Source: Chitinophaga qingshengii
Lineage (GTDB): Bacteria; Bacteroidota; Bacteroidia; Chitinophagales; Chitinophagaceae
NCBI RefSeq assembly: GCF_014529935.1
Contig: NZ_JACVFC010000001.1
Coordinates: forward strand, 1,116,001-1,180,000
Direction: 5' to 3'
Length of the DNA stretch: 64,000 nucleotides
The notes below the pieces were generated by a model. That model saw only the letters and a list, made by a program, of their open reading frames with translations. It ran no database searches and was not told the DNA's origin. Positions 46,160 to 53,566 of this stretch are shown here, piece by piece (the first letter of the stretch is position 1; every line of letters starts with the position of its first letter). Both the position numbers and the translations under genes were made by a program.

Positions 46160-46190
46160 AGTCACGCAAAGCACCTTGTTTTGCGTGACT
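46160..46190 (+). terminator. Perfect hairpin after the sulfatase gene
   Basis: AGTCACGCAAA pairs perfectly with TTTGCGTGACT (11 bp, 9-nt loop), 10 bp after the sulfatase stop codon. No T run follows, so it may act by stabilising the transcript end or with help of a factor. Confidence 0.55.
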
Positions 46191-46221
46191 GCTCTCCGCT
46201 AAAAATCCGTATCTTCAACGG

Positions 46222-47490
46222 ATGAATTACCAACCCAGCACCTGGCACTTCAATATTGGAAACCGGAAAAGAGCCGCCTGGGGCGTTGTAGCATGTGTCT
46301 TCGTTATGATGGCCCTCATCATCCCCGGTCTCCTGCTTAACCTGCATATCACTATTGTTATCGGCGTTACCGTTGTCGCCGGATTAACATCGATCCTGCT
46401 GATGGTTAAATGGATGTGGCAAAAAGAGACGCTGACACTCTATCACGACCGTATCGAATCAGCCCTGCACGGCGTCATTTATTTCACCGATATCCGGAAA
46501 ATTACCACACCCTGGATAGCCGATAGCGCCGCCATTAAACTACACCTGCGCAAAGGTTCAGTTGCCTGGTATATGACCCGTAACCCGCGTGCGTTTGTTC
46601 AAAATACACCGGAAGATGTGTTAGCGTTTGAAGATTTCCTGCGGCAGCTGGAAGCTGCACTCGGCAAACAGGAAAAAAAACAGGTCAGGACCGGTAATGA
46701 CAGCCCTTCTCCCGCTGCTCAGCTGGAGCAGATCAACCAATCACGCCGGCATCAAACGGGCCTTATTATCGGTATCTCATCCGTGTTTTTATTGGTAATA
46801 GCCATACGGGCTTGTGCTCCGCTATGGCGTGAACCTAATTTCAAACGCATGAAAGCCGCTTCAGAAGAGCGTTTTCATGCCGGCAAACAAAAAGTGGATG
46901 CTCTGGTCGCACAAAAAATACAACAGGAAGGCGGTGCTTTCCTGTATACTAACGACCACGCAGCTACGATAAAATTATTCCCGTATATCCACACGGATAA
47001 CCCGCTGAACATAGACCTGTTCCAATACACGGAAGCCAATAAGGATATCGCAGCTATCCTTCAAAACCCGGATTCCGTACAACTCGATATCTATATCATC
47101 AGTGGCGACTCCAGTATCCGCCGGATGCGGTCAGATACTGCCAGCCGGCAGCTTTTTTTCCGTACCTACGATCCTGCACAACATATCCGCCCCCTGGGCA
47201 CGCCCCCGGGCGATACTACCGCCGCCGAAAACTACCCGGTATTTGATAGAATCTGGCGTATCCCCCTGCAGGATACCAGTAACCTGCACCATGCCATGGA
47301 ACGCAGCATCCCCGGCATCAACATCATGCTTAGCCAAATCAGGCTACGGCCCTCTTTTTATTTTTACATGACCGGGAAAGTAAAGCAGGGAATGAATGAA
47401 CCCGCCTTCAGAGAGGCCATCATCACATTGAACCAGTTATTGCATCAAAATAAAGTGGATACCAGCACTTTTATCACCACCCGGATCTAA
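46222..47490 (+). CDS. Membrane protein of unknown function
   Basis: 422 residues. Two hydrophobic segments near the N-terminus (about 20-42 and 45-65) are followed by a PH-like stretch (LTLYHDRIESALHGVIYFTD, IRKITTPWI, about 75-130). A third hydrophobic segment (about 177-197: GLIIGISSVFLLVIAIRAC) leads to a large soluble C-terminal domain (about 205-422) ending with a segment that looks like a divided repeat of strand-rich units. I do not recognise the family. It follows the sulfatase on the same strand but has its own hairpin-bounded unit, and ends before a terminator that also serves as leader for the ABC transporter. Confidence 0.75.
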   Translation: MNYQPSTWHFNIGNRKRAAWGVVACVFVMMALIIPGLLLNLHITIVIGVTVVAGLTSILLMVKWMWQKETLTLYHDRIESALHGVIYFTDIRKITTPWIADSAAIKLHLRKGSVAWYMTRNPRAFVQNTPEDVLAFEDFLRQLEAALGKQEKKQVRTGNDSPSPAAQLEQINQSRRHQTGLIIGISSVFLLVIAIRACAPLWREPNFKRMKAASEERFHAGKQKVDALVAQKIQQEGGAFLYTNDHAATIKLFPYIHTDNPLNIDLFQYTEANKDIAAILQNPDSVQLDIYIISGDSSIRRMRSDTASRQLFFRTYDPAQHIRPLGTPPGDTTAAENYPVFDRIWRIPLQDTSNLHHAMERSIPGINIMLSQIRLRPSFYFYMTGKVKQGMNEPAFREAIITLNQLLHQNKVDTSTFITTRI

Positions 47491-47498
47491 GCATTTTC

Positions 47499-47529
47499 TT
47501 GACAATTCCGGGCAAATGGCTTAATTTCG
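47499..47529 (+). promoter_or_regulatory. Promoter of the ABC exporter gene
   Basis: TTG (47499-47501) lies 20 nt before TAATTTCG (47522-47529), a 7-of-8 match to TAnnTTTG. Transcription would start near 47536, directly in front of an intrinsic terminator hairpin (47544-47577) and 66 bp before the start codon. Confidence 0.45.
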
Positions 47530-47543
47530 CCTGTTGTGAGAGA

Positions 47544-47577
47544 AGCCGCATCAGCTTTGCCTTGATGCGGCTTTTTT
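47544..47577 (+). terminator. Intrinsic terminator ahead of the ABC exporter gene
   Basis: AGCCGCATCA (47544-47553) and TGATGCGGCT (47563-47572) form a perfect 10-bp stem with a 9-nt loop and a T6 run. It ends the transcript of the membrane protein gene; if the promoter at 47499-47529 is real it is also inside the ABC transporter leader. Confidence 0.85.
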
Positions 47578-47601
47578 ATAGATAGTTATTTTCAAAGTGA
47601 T

Positions 47602-49434
47602 ATGAAGACATACTTCCGACTTTTAGCTTTTGCCAGACCGATTAACAAATTCGCCATTCCCTATCTCCTCTGCACGCTATTGTCCATTATTTTCAGCACG
47701 CTGAACCTGGCGCTGCTGGCCCCCCTGTTGGCTACCATCTTCAGTAATGTAACCAAGGTGCCACCTGAACCGAAAAGCTGGGTAGACATTTTCGCGGTTT
47801 TTAATTACTACACCGCGGTCGTTTTTAATAAATACGGCGCTGTACAAACGCTCCGCTTCGTATGTGGCTGTATCGTAGCATCCGTACTGCTGGGTAACCT
47901 GTTCCGCTACTTCGCGGACAAAACCATGGAAAGTCTGCGTATCCACACCCTGCTCAACCTGAGAAGATCTGTTTTTAACAACGTGATGAACCTCCACCTG
48001 GGTTATTTCAGTAATGAACGCAAAGGCGACATCATCTCTAAAATAGCGAGCGATGTGCAAACGGTACAATATACCGTAACCGGCACCCTGCAGGTGATCT
48101 TTAAGGAACCGGTTACCCTCCTGTTTTACCTGGTGATGCTGTTCATCATCTCCTATAAACTGACACTGGCTTCTATGCTGGTCATCCCCGTAGCGGGCTT
48201 CATTATCTCCAAAATAGTTAAAAAGCTGAAAGAACATGCGGTAGAATCGCATCGTACCTACGGCATAATGATCAGCTACCTGGATGAAGCCCTGCACGGT
48301 ATCCGTATCATTAAGGCTTTCAATGCGGTGAAGTATACCACCGACCGTTTCAACGATGAAAATGTCCGCTATTCAAAAATTGTCCGCGCTATGGCCAGAA
48401 GACAACAACTGGCCCCTCCGGTATCAGAAACACTGGGGGTGATGATGGTGGCCGGTATCGTATTGTATGGCGGTACACTGGTACTCTCCAATCAGGGCGA
48501 CCTCAGCGCTGCCGCCTTTATTGCCTACATCGCGCTTTTCTCCCAGGTAATGCGCCCTGCTAAAGCAATCTCTACTTCTTTCTCCAACATCCACTCAGGT
48601 GTGGCCGCAGGTGAACGCGTACTGGAACTGATCGATGAAAAACCAGCTATTGTGGATGCCCCCGATGCGGTAACCATCAAAGGCTTCGAAAAAGAAATTG
48701 AATTCAGGAATGTATCTTTCGCCTATGGCGAGAAAGCCATTCTCAAAAATATTAACCTGGTTATCCCGAAAGGCAAGACAGTAGCACTGGTAGGCCCTTC
48801 CGGCGGCGGTAAATCCACCATGATGGACCTCATCCCCCGCTTCATACAGCCACAATCCGGTGAAATCCTGATCGATGGCGTGAACCTGCAAAAGGTAACC
48901 ATGGAGTCCCTGCGCGACCAGATGGGCATGGTTAACCAGGAGTCTATCCTGTTCAACGACAGTATCTACAATAACATCGCTTTCGGCAGACCGGATACGC
49001 CGCCCGAAGCAGTGGAAGCTGCCGCCCGCATCGCCAACGCACATGAATTTATCATGGGGACGACAGATGGTTACCAAACCAATATCGGGGATAAAGGCTC
49101 CCGGCTCTCCGGTGGACAAAGACAACGCCTCTGTATTGCACGCGCCGTACTCAATAACCCGCCGCTGATGCTGCTGGATGAAGCCACCTCGGCACTCGAT
49201 ACGGAATCCGAAAAAATGGTGCAGGATGCGCTCAATAATCTCATGAAGCATCGTACTTCCCTCGTCATTGCCCACCGCCTCAGTACCATCCAGAACGCCG
49301 ATCTCATCGTTGTACTGGAAAACGGAGAAATCGTGGAACAAGGATCACATTTCGAACTATTGGCTGGTAACGGCCTCTACAGAAAACTGATCGACATGCA
49401 GACCTTCACTAAAGAGGAAGTATCAGAACAATAA
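47602..49434 (+). CDS. ABC-type exporter, fused permease and ATPase (MsbA/lipid A type)
   Basis: 610 residues. Six membrane helices in the first 330 residues, then the nucleotide-binding domain. Walker A GPSGGGKST is near 398, the Q-loop is in GMVNQESILFND, the signature LSGGQRQRLCIARAVL near 501, Walker B LMLLDEATSALD, and the switch histidine in VIAHRLSTIQNADLIVVL. All motifs are intact, so a functional half-transporter that works as a homodimer is expected. In Bacteroidota such proteins are usually annotated as lipid A/phospholipid flippases; the substrate here is not shown by context. Confidence 0.95.
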   Translation: MKTYFRLLAFARPINKFAIPYLLCTLLSIIFSTLNLALLAPLLATIFSNVTKVPPEPKSWVDIFAVFNYYTAVVFNKYGAVQTLRFVCGCIVASVLLGNLFRYFADKTMESLRIHTLLNLRRSVFNNVMNLHLGYFSNERKGDIISKIASDVQTVQYTVTGTLQVIFKEPVTLLFYLVMLFIISYKLTLASMLVIPVAGFIISKIVKKLKEHAVESHRTYGIMISYLDEALHGIRIIKAFNAVKYTTDRFNDENVRYSKIVRAMARRQQLAPPVSETLGVMMVAGIVLYGGTLVLSNQGDLSAAAFIAYIALFSQVMRPAKAISTSFSNIHSGVAAGERVLELIDEKPAIVDAPDAVTIKGFEKEIEFRNVSFAYGEKAILKNINLVIPKGKTVALVGPSGGGKSTMMDLIPRFIQPQSGEILIDGVNLQKVTMESLRDQMGMVNQESILFNDSIYNNIAFGRPDTPPEAVEAAARIANAHEFIMGTTDGYQTNIGDKGSRLSGGQRQRLCIARAVLNNPPLMLLDEATSALDTESEKMVQDALNNLMKHRTSLVIAHRLSTIQNADLIVVLENGEIVEQGSHFELLAGNGLYRKLIDMQTFTKEEVSEQ

Positions 49435-49448
49435 ATAAATTATAAAAA

Positions 49449-49478
49449 ATATACATACTAATATAACCGTATGTATAT
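49449..49478. promoter_or_regulatory. AT-rich perfect inverted repeat downstream of the exporter gene
   Basis: ATATACATAC (49449-49458) and GTATGTATAT (49469-49478) form a perfect 10-bp inverted repeat with a 10-nt spacer, 14 bp after the exporter stop codon. It lacks G/C and a T run, so it is more like an operator than a terminator; a regulator of the PadR kind (ATGT...ACAT half-sites) would fit. A short AUG-led frame starts 9 bp after it (49488) but stops after 14 codons. Confidence 0.35.
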
Positions 49479-49563
49479 TTACAGTCATGATCAAACCCAA
49501 CACTATATGCCTGATAACGGCACACTGTTGAGCCGGACCGGCGCTGTTTGATACGAATCTGAA

Positions 49564-49855
49564 ATGCAGGAGGGGAAAGATGTGGACCTCTTTGTACGCC
49601 ACTGGTATTTACTATTACCGGTGGCCTGGCTCACCGATACGCTCCTGCTATGGTTATGCATCGTGATAACAGTGCCGCTGGCAGAACACCTGACCAACTG
49701 GTTTAAAGCCCATCCCGGTAGGCAAAGCGTGGTCACTGGCCCTAGCCGTTCAACTCATGTGGGTAAAAAATTGCCGGGAAGCCGGCTATCTGTATGATAC
49801 TTGTTTACCGGTCGGTATGATGGGTTCACGGAAAGAACAGACATGGGCTTCGTAA
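49564..49855 (+). pseudogene. Decayed small membrane-protein gene
   Basis: Frame 1 from 49564 reads VDLFVRHWYLLLPVAWLTDT, LLLWLCIVITVPLAEHLTNW and FKAHPG, with one membrane segment. After HPG the protein-like reading continues only in the +1 frame (GKAWSLALAVQLMWVKNCRE, AGYLYDTCLPVGM) and stops at 49853. This looks like one gene broken by a frameshift near 49715. A third frame (49843-49965) gives a 40-residue peptide with a basic start and one membrane segment (KTVLLLILVIIAVC), overlapping the glycosyltransferase gene's end on the other strand. Origin unknown. Confidence 0.35.
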
Positions 49856-49920
49856 AGAAACACCCCAGCTCTTACCGCACCAATCGGTGGAAGATTGTAA
49901 AAACAGTGTTACTGCTGATT

Positions 49921-50703
49921 TTAGTGATTATAGCCGTTTGTACAGTAGGTAATCCCTCTCTTTAACGTGTCCAGATAAACGCGGTAGTTAACATTCTCAT
50001 GAACCCGGTCATTCAGCGGATGGTACAAATGATAACAAACCGCTTTCATCTTTACCTTCTTCTGACTCAAACCAGAATTGATAAAACGGGCGGCCAGTTC
50101 AATATCTTCATGGCCCCACCCTTTTAGTTCATTATTATATCCGTTTACCCGCAGGAAATCTTTTTTCCAGAAAGCGCAGTTAGCACCAATAAGATTGCGG
50201 GAACGCTTGCTTTTCTTGATCAGTAATGGCGCCAGCAAAGGAATACGCAATGCGTTGAACCGGTTCTTGACCCCCCGGTCAAATGCTGTTACTGTTTCAA
50301 ATTCACCAGACCGCAGGAAGTAACGGGTACGCTCTTCCGGTAATAATACACGGCTGCCACGGATATAGAACCCTTCCTCCGCCTCACTGATATGGTCCCT
50401 GATGAAATTTTCATGAAGCACAATATCACCGTCAATCTGAATAATATAATCAGACTTGGTTCCGGTGATGGCTTGGTTGATGATGATGGTTTTCCTGAAA
50501 CCTTCATCCGGATGCCAGAAATGTTTAACCGGAATGTCAGTACTCCGTTTGAATGCTTCAATAACATATCTGGTAGCGTCCCCCGATCCATCATCTGCAA
50601 TGATTACCTCGTTCGGCAAAATGGTTTGCCGCAGCACACTTCCCAGCACTAGTTTTAACGCTTCAGGCCAATTGTAGGTAGTTACCAATAAGGCCACGGA
50701 CAT
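49921..50703 (-). CDS. Family 2 glycosyltransferase
   Basis: 260 residues from the ATG at 50703; one four codons earlier is possible. GT-A fold: SVALLVTTYNWPEALKLVLG at the start, NEVIIADDGSGDATR, and the metal/nucleotide-sugar motif IIQIDGDIVLHENFI (DGD). The acceptor end LIGANCAFWKKDFLRVNGYN and GWGHEDIELAARF has the ED acidic pair of galactosyltransferase-like GT2 enzymes. Likely cytoplasmic or membrane-associated synthesis of a cell-surface glycan. It stands alone; no other glycan biosynthesis gene adjoins it. Confidence 0.92.
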   Translation of the reverse strand: MSVALLVTTYNWPEALKLVLGSVLRQTILPNEVIIADDGSGDATRYVIEAFKRSTDIPVKHFWHPDEGFRKTIIINQAITGTKSDYIIQIDGDIVLHENFIRDHISEAEEGFYIRGSRVLLPEERTRYFLRSGEFETVTAFDRGVKNRFNALRIPLLAPLLIKKSKRSRNLIGANCAFWKKDFLRVNGYNNELKGWGHEDIELAARFINSGLSQKKVKMKAVCYHLYHPLNDRVHENVNYRVYLDTLKRGITYCTNGYNH

Positions 50704-50715
50704 GCTATCACCCAT

Positions 50716-51002
50716 ATAATCTGAATCTTATATTATTTTTTAATTTCTTTTTTGAGCCGCGTGTCGGTGCAACTGTTACTTGTTTGGTTTAACGCCTGCC
50801 TCCTGCCGTTTATTACAGCTGCAGTCCCGCTTACCTGGCGGTAAAGGTAGCACGGATTGCTGCTATCAGCGAAAATTGTAGGTCTTCTCTTTGTCAGTGT
50901 CACACCGTTTGTTTAACAATCAGTCATTCTCTATTGTAAGCTAACGAATTAAGGTCTTCATATGTTACACATACATTTGAACAAAGGTTAAATTTCAGAA
51001 TA
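50716..51002. other. Intergenic region, AT-rich
   Basis: Upstream region of the glycosyltransferase gene; part of a roughly 500-bp gene-poor stretch. A TACATTTG box (50972-50979) on the plus strand is noted under the small frame at 51003. I see no RNA gene or mobile element. Confidence 0.35.
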
Positions 51003-51074
51003 ATGGCAAAGTTAACTATAATGATCACAATGATAATGAGCGTATTTTATACATTTATTTCTGTGACCAGTTAA
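51003..51074 (+). CDS. Possible 23-residue hydrophobic small protein
   Basis: ATG at 51003 begins 23 codons (MAKLTIMITMIMSVFYTFIS, then VTS) ending at TAA 51072-51074. The peptide is almost entirely hydrophobic with one Lys near the start, as for a membrane-inserted microprotein. An exact TAnnTTTG box (TACATTTG, 50972-50979) lies 23 bp upstream, which would give a leader of about 17 nt; the -33 region is TTA instead of TTG. The rest of the gap up to the nuclease gene is AT-rich and empty. A frame this short can arise by chance. Confidence 0.25.
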   Translation: MAKLTIMITMIMSVFYTFISVTS

Positions 51075-51214
51075 AATTTACGCTGCTAAAAATATGGCAT
51101 TTTTATGCAATTTATAATTAATTATTACAATGACATAATAATTTTTTACCCTGCATCTACCTACCGGTTTCCTGGTAAAAGAAGATCATCTCCGCAACTT
51201 TCATGCTAACCTCA

Positions 51215-52639
51215 CTATTCTCCCGTGTCTATCTTGCGAACAAGTTCCTCCCGCACCGCGGCCGGCACATTGGACAACAACCGGTAACCGGTTGCCTTTT
51301 CAATGTCTGCTATAGAGGTCAGATAGGCCGACCATTTCGTGTTGACCTGGTTATCATTGGGCGTATTCACCGCAATAATCCGGGTTTGCCGGGATATCCG
51401 CTTTAAATCATTATTCCCCTCAGGTAACACCACAATCACTTTCCAGATACGGGCCGGCACATTCACCCGGTTGCCTCCTATTTTTTTAGACATCCCCTTA
51501 CTACCGGTGCCGCCCGTTCCATAACTCCCCATAATAACATATACCTCATTACCGGCTTTTACCAGGGACCGGGTGTAACTCTCCAGATTGGACCATAAAT
51601 GCTGGTTATGATTAGGCGCCTGCGGAATCATATTCGTCATCAGAAATGTAGCCTCATTGGCTTCCCGGGAAGCGGTACGGTCTCCCGACGGACAGTTATG
51701 CCCCCGGTCAAATCCGCTGCCATTGTAACTGAACTGCGTTACCTGAAACCAATCTTCCGGCACATCTGCATCCGGACGGAAATCATTCCCCCTGGCCATA
51801 CTACCCAAGTCATCGGCAGTAATATGCCAGCTTACCCAGTTCGGCGTGCCGTTATCCCGGTTATACGACAAGATATAAAAACCTTTGTCCATCAGGTAAT
51901 TGTTGGGCACTACCAATGCTGTAGTCGCATTGCTTGGATTACCCAGCAACAGATTATTGTCATCCCCCGGCACGGCCCCTGCTCCCTTTTCCGGTTTCAC
52001 CACCGGCGCCTCTTTACCACCGGTACTCACCCGGAACCCATCGAAATTAAGACGGCTATCCTTATCTGTTTTCTTTATCCTGAAACGAATCGTTTTTTGC
52101 GTGGAAGCTGTAAAAGTGATAGGCTGTAAACGATTACTGCTTACGCTTACCGCATCCCCCACTTTCGTAAAGCGCTGCCCCTGATTCACAGATGCCCATA
52201 ATTCCCAGGTACCTTGCTTGTCTTTTCCATACAAAGCATATTGCAGTGTAACCGTCACCGTTCCACTCACAGCAATATCAAAATCCATCGTGGCCATACC
52301 ATTATCACGGATACGCAACGCCTGCTTGCCTGCTTTATGGTCTTCATCCAGTCCACCGGTTACCGCATCTTTAAATATCCAGTTACCGCTGGATAAACTC
52401 ACTGTCTCAGCATTATAATTGGTCTTACTGCCTTTTTCAAAATTTTCCTGCAACAAATATTTGTTGCGCTGCTTTTTTCGATGCGATTTGGCGGCAGTCT
52501 TACGGGGAGGTTCTTTTTCCTTTCTCCCGGCTATTTTCCGGGAACAGGTTGTCACTGCAAAAGTGATCAGTATCAATATAACGGCTACGGCTAAACTATT
52601 GTTTTGCTTACTCTTTCTGTTGGGCTTCTTCTTTGGCAT
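51215..52639 (-). CDS. Exported DNA/RNA non-specific endonuclease (NUC1 type) with added beta-sandwich domain
   Basis: 474 residues. A basic start and one hydrophobic segment (about 15-31; possible lipidation at C32 in TFAVTTC) precede a lysine-rich linker. A beta-sandwich at about 65-190 (SSGNWIFKDAVTGGLDE, ALRIRDNGMATMDFDI, NFDGFRVSTG) resembles carbohydrate-binding jelly-roll domains. The nuclease domain follows, with LSYNRDNGTPNWVSWHI, DRGHNCPSGDRT near 310 (catalytic His in DRGH) and MIPQAPNHNQHLWSNLE (metal-binding Asn), all as in Serratia-type nucleases. Likely surface-bound or secreted degradation of extracellular nucleic acid; the extra domain may tether it to the envelope or to a substrate. 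The first codons are 40 bp from an inverted-repeat element. Confidence 0.93.
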   Translation of the reverse strand: MPKKKPNRKSKQNNSLAVAVILILITFAVTTCSRKIAGRKEKEPPRKTAAKSHRKKQRNKYLLQENFEKGSKTNYNAETVSLSSGNWIFKDAVTGGLDEDHKAGKQALRIRDNGMATMDFDIAVSGTVTVTLQYALYGKDKQGTWELWASVNQGQRFTKVGDAVSVSSNRLQPITFTASTQKTIRFRIKKTDKDSRLNFDGFRVSTGGKEAPVVKPEKGAGAVPGDDNNLLLGNPSNATTALVVPNNYLMDKGFYILSYNRDNGTPNWVSWHITADDLGSMARGNDFRPDADVPEDWFQVTQFSYNGSGFDRGHNCPSGDRTASREANEATFLMTNMIPQAPNHNQHLWSNLESYTRSLVKAGNEVYVIMGSYGTGGTGSKGMSKKIGGNRVNVPARIWKVIVVLPEGNNDLKRISRQTRIIAVNTPNDNQVNTKWSAYLTSIADIEKATGYRLLSNVPAAVREELVRKIDTGE

Positions 52640-52667
52640 AGGGCCGCGAAGATAAGAACTTTGACGT

Positions 52668-52938
52668 ACATGATTGTTGCTGATTTCACTGATTTGAGCA
52701 GATGTAAACAGAGATGTAATCGAAGATGTAAGCAGAGATGTGATCGAAGATATCAGCGAAGAGGATCAACATGTAAAAGAGCTTGCCACATAAATGGCAA
52801 GCCCTTTCCACAGGCTAATTATCTTGCTAAAATCTTCACAAACATTTCTATAACATCTTCGCTCACACCTTTGCAAATATCTTCGTTAAGGTCTTCGCTC
52901 ACATCTCCCCAAATCAGCGAAATCAGCAACAATCATGT
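52668..52938. repeat. 271-bp imperfect inverted repeat with 12-bp periodic arms
   Basis: The outer 20 bp, ACATGATTGTTGCTGATTTC (52668-52687) and its exact complement (52919-52938), are perfect. The match goes on with few changes over about 41 bp (CTGATTTG-AGATGT core). Inside the left arm five successive 12-bp units follow AGATGTaAnCRR (from 52699), and the right arm carries about six more degenerate units on the other strand. The loop contains a perfect hairpin, GCTTGCCA (52781-52788) and TGGCAAGC (52795-52802). It fills the whole gap between the nuclease gene and the small exported protein gene. No other copy was noticed in this window. It could be a non-autonomous element or a folded RNA. 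Confidence 0.8.
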
Positions 52939-52953
52939 CCAACATAGTTCAGT

Positions 52954-53370
52954 TTAGAAAAACAACTGCGACAACACATTCGTCGCATCGTTCGTTTTAG
53001 GTTTTAATCCCAGAAATTTTGTGTACTGCGCGGCGGTTAGCAACAATTTCAGTTTGGAGAAAAGACCTCCCTGCAAACCGGCAAACTTAGACGCATAAGA
53101 TGCGGGATTAGTTTGTTGCAATGGCATAATACCGGCCTTCTGTTTCAGAAAATTAGTCAACAGGTTAGACACCTTTGGCTGCTGTACTGCCGAAAGCCCC
53201 AATGCGGGCGTTAATTTCTGAAGAATGCTACCGGCGATGCCACTGGTATTAATCAATGGATTTTGTGTGGTACCAGCTGCATTTTTTGCCTGGTCCAATA
53301 TACTTTGAGCCTGCACGGAAGTGGCAGTAAAAAAACAAACACATAACATCGGAAGGAGTACCTTTTTCAT
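52954..53370 (-). CDS. Small exported protein of unknown function
   Basis: 138 residues from the ATG at 53370 (MKKVLLPMLCVCFFTATSVQAQ signal; the open frame to 53448 adds no sensible residues). The mature part is mostly helical: SILQKLTPALGLSAVQQPKV, SNLLTNFLKQKAG, LTAAQYTKFLGL; the LT/S-x-x-Q pattern occurs in small periplasmic helical proteins of Bacteroidota. I do not recognise a named family. It is divergent from the acetyl-CoA hydrolase gene and follows the inverted repeat by 15 bp. Confidence 0.75.
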   Translation of the reverse strand: MKKVLLPMLCVCFFTATSVQAQSILDQAKNAAGTTQNPLINTSGIAGSILQKLTPALGLSAVQQPKVSNLLTNFLKQKAGIMPLQQTNPASYASKFAGLQGGLFSKLKLLLTAAQYTKFLGLKPKTNDATNVLSQLFF

Positions 53371-53566
53371 GTTGCAGGTAGTTTTAAATGAAAGGAAATG
53401 AAGGGTGACAGCGTATACACCATAAATATAACAATAAAAACCATGCATTTATCTGGCCGGAACTAATAAAAATTTGTCCCAGATGCACAAATCAGCCAAC
53501 GGAAACCATCCTAATATTGTACCCGCAATTCGCGAGTAACACTTGCCTTTGTTTTATACCTGCACC

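Noticed and set aside
52699..52760. Short regular repeats that might be a CRISPR array
   Set aside because: Units are 12 bp, degenerate and contiguous, without spacers, and lie in an inverted repeat; no cas gene is near.
52604..52957. Open frame across the 12-bp repeats giving an Arg/Cys-rich protein
   Set aside because: The frame is a product of the 12-bp period; its composition (RCxx repeats) is implausible and it overlaps the nuclease gene start.
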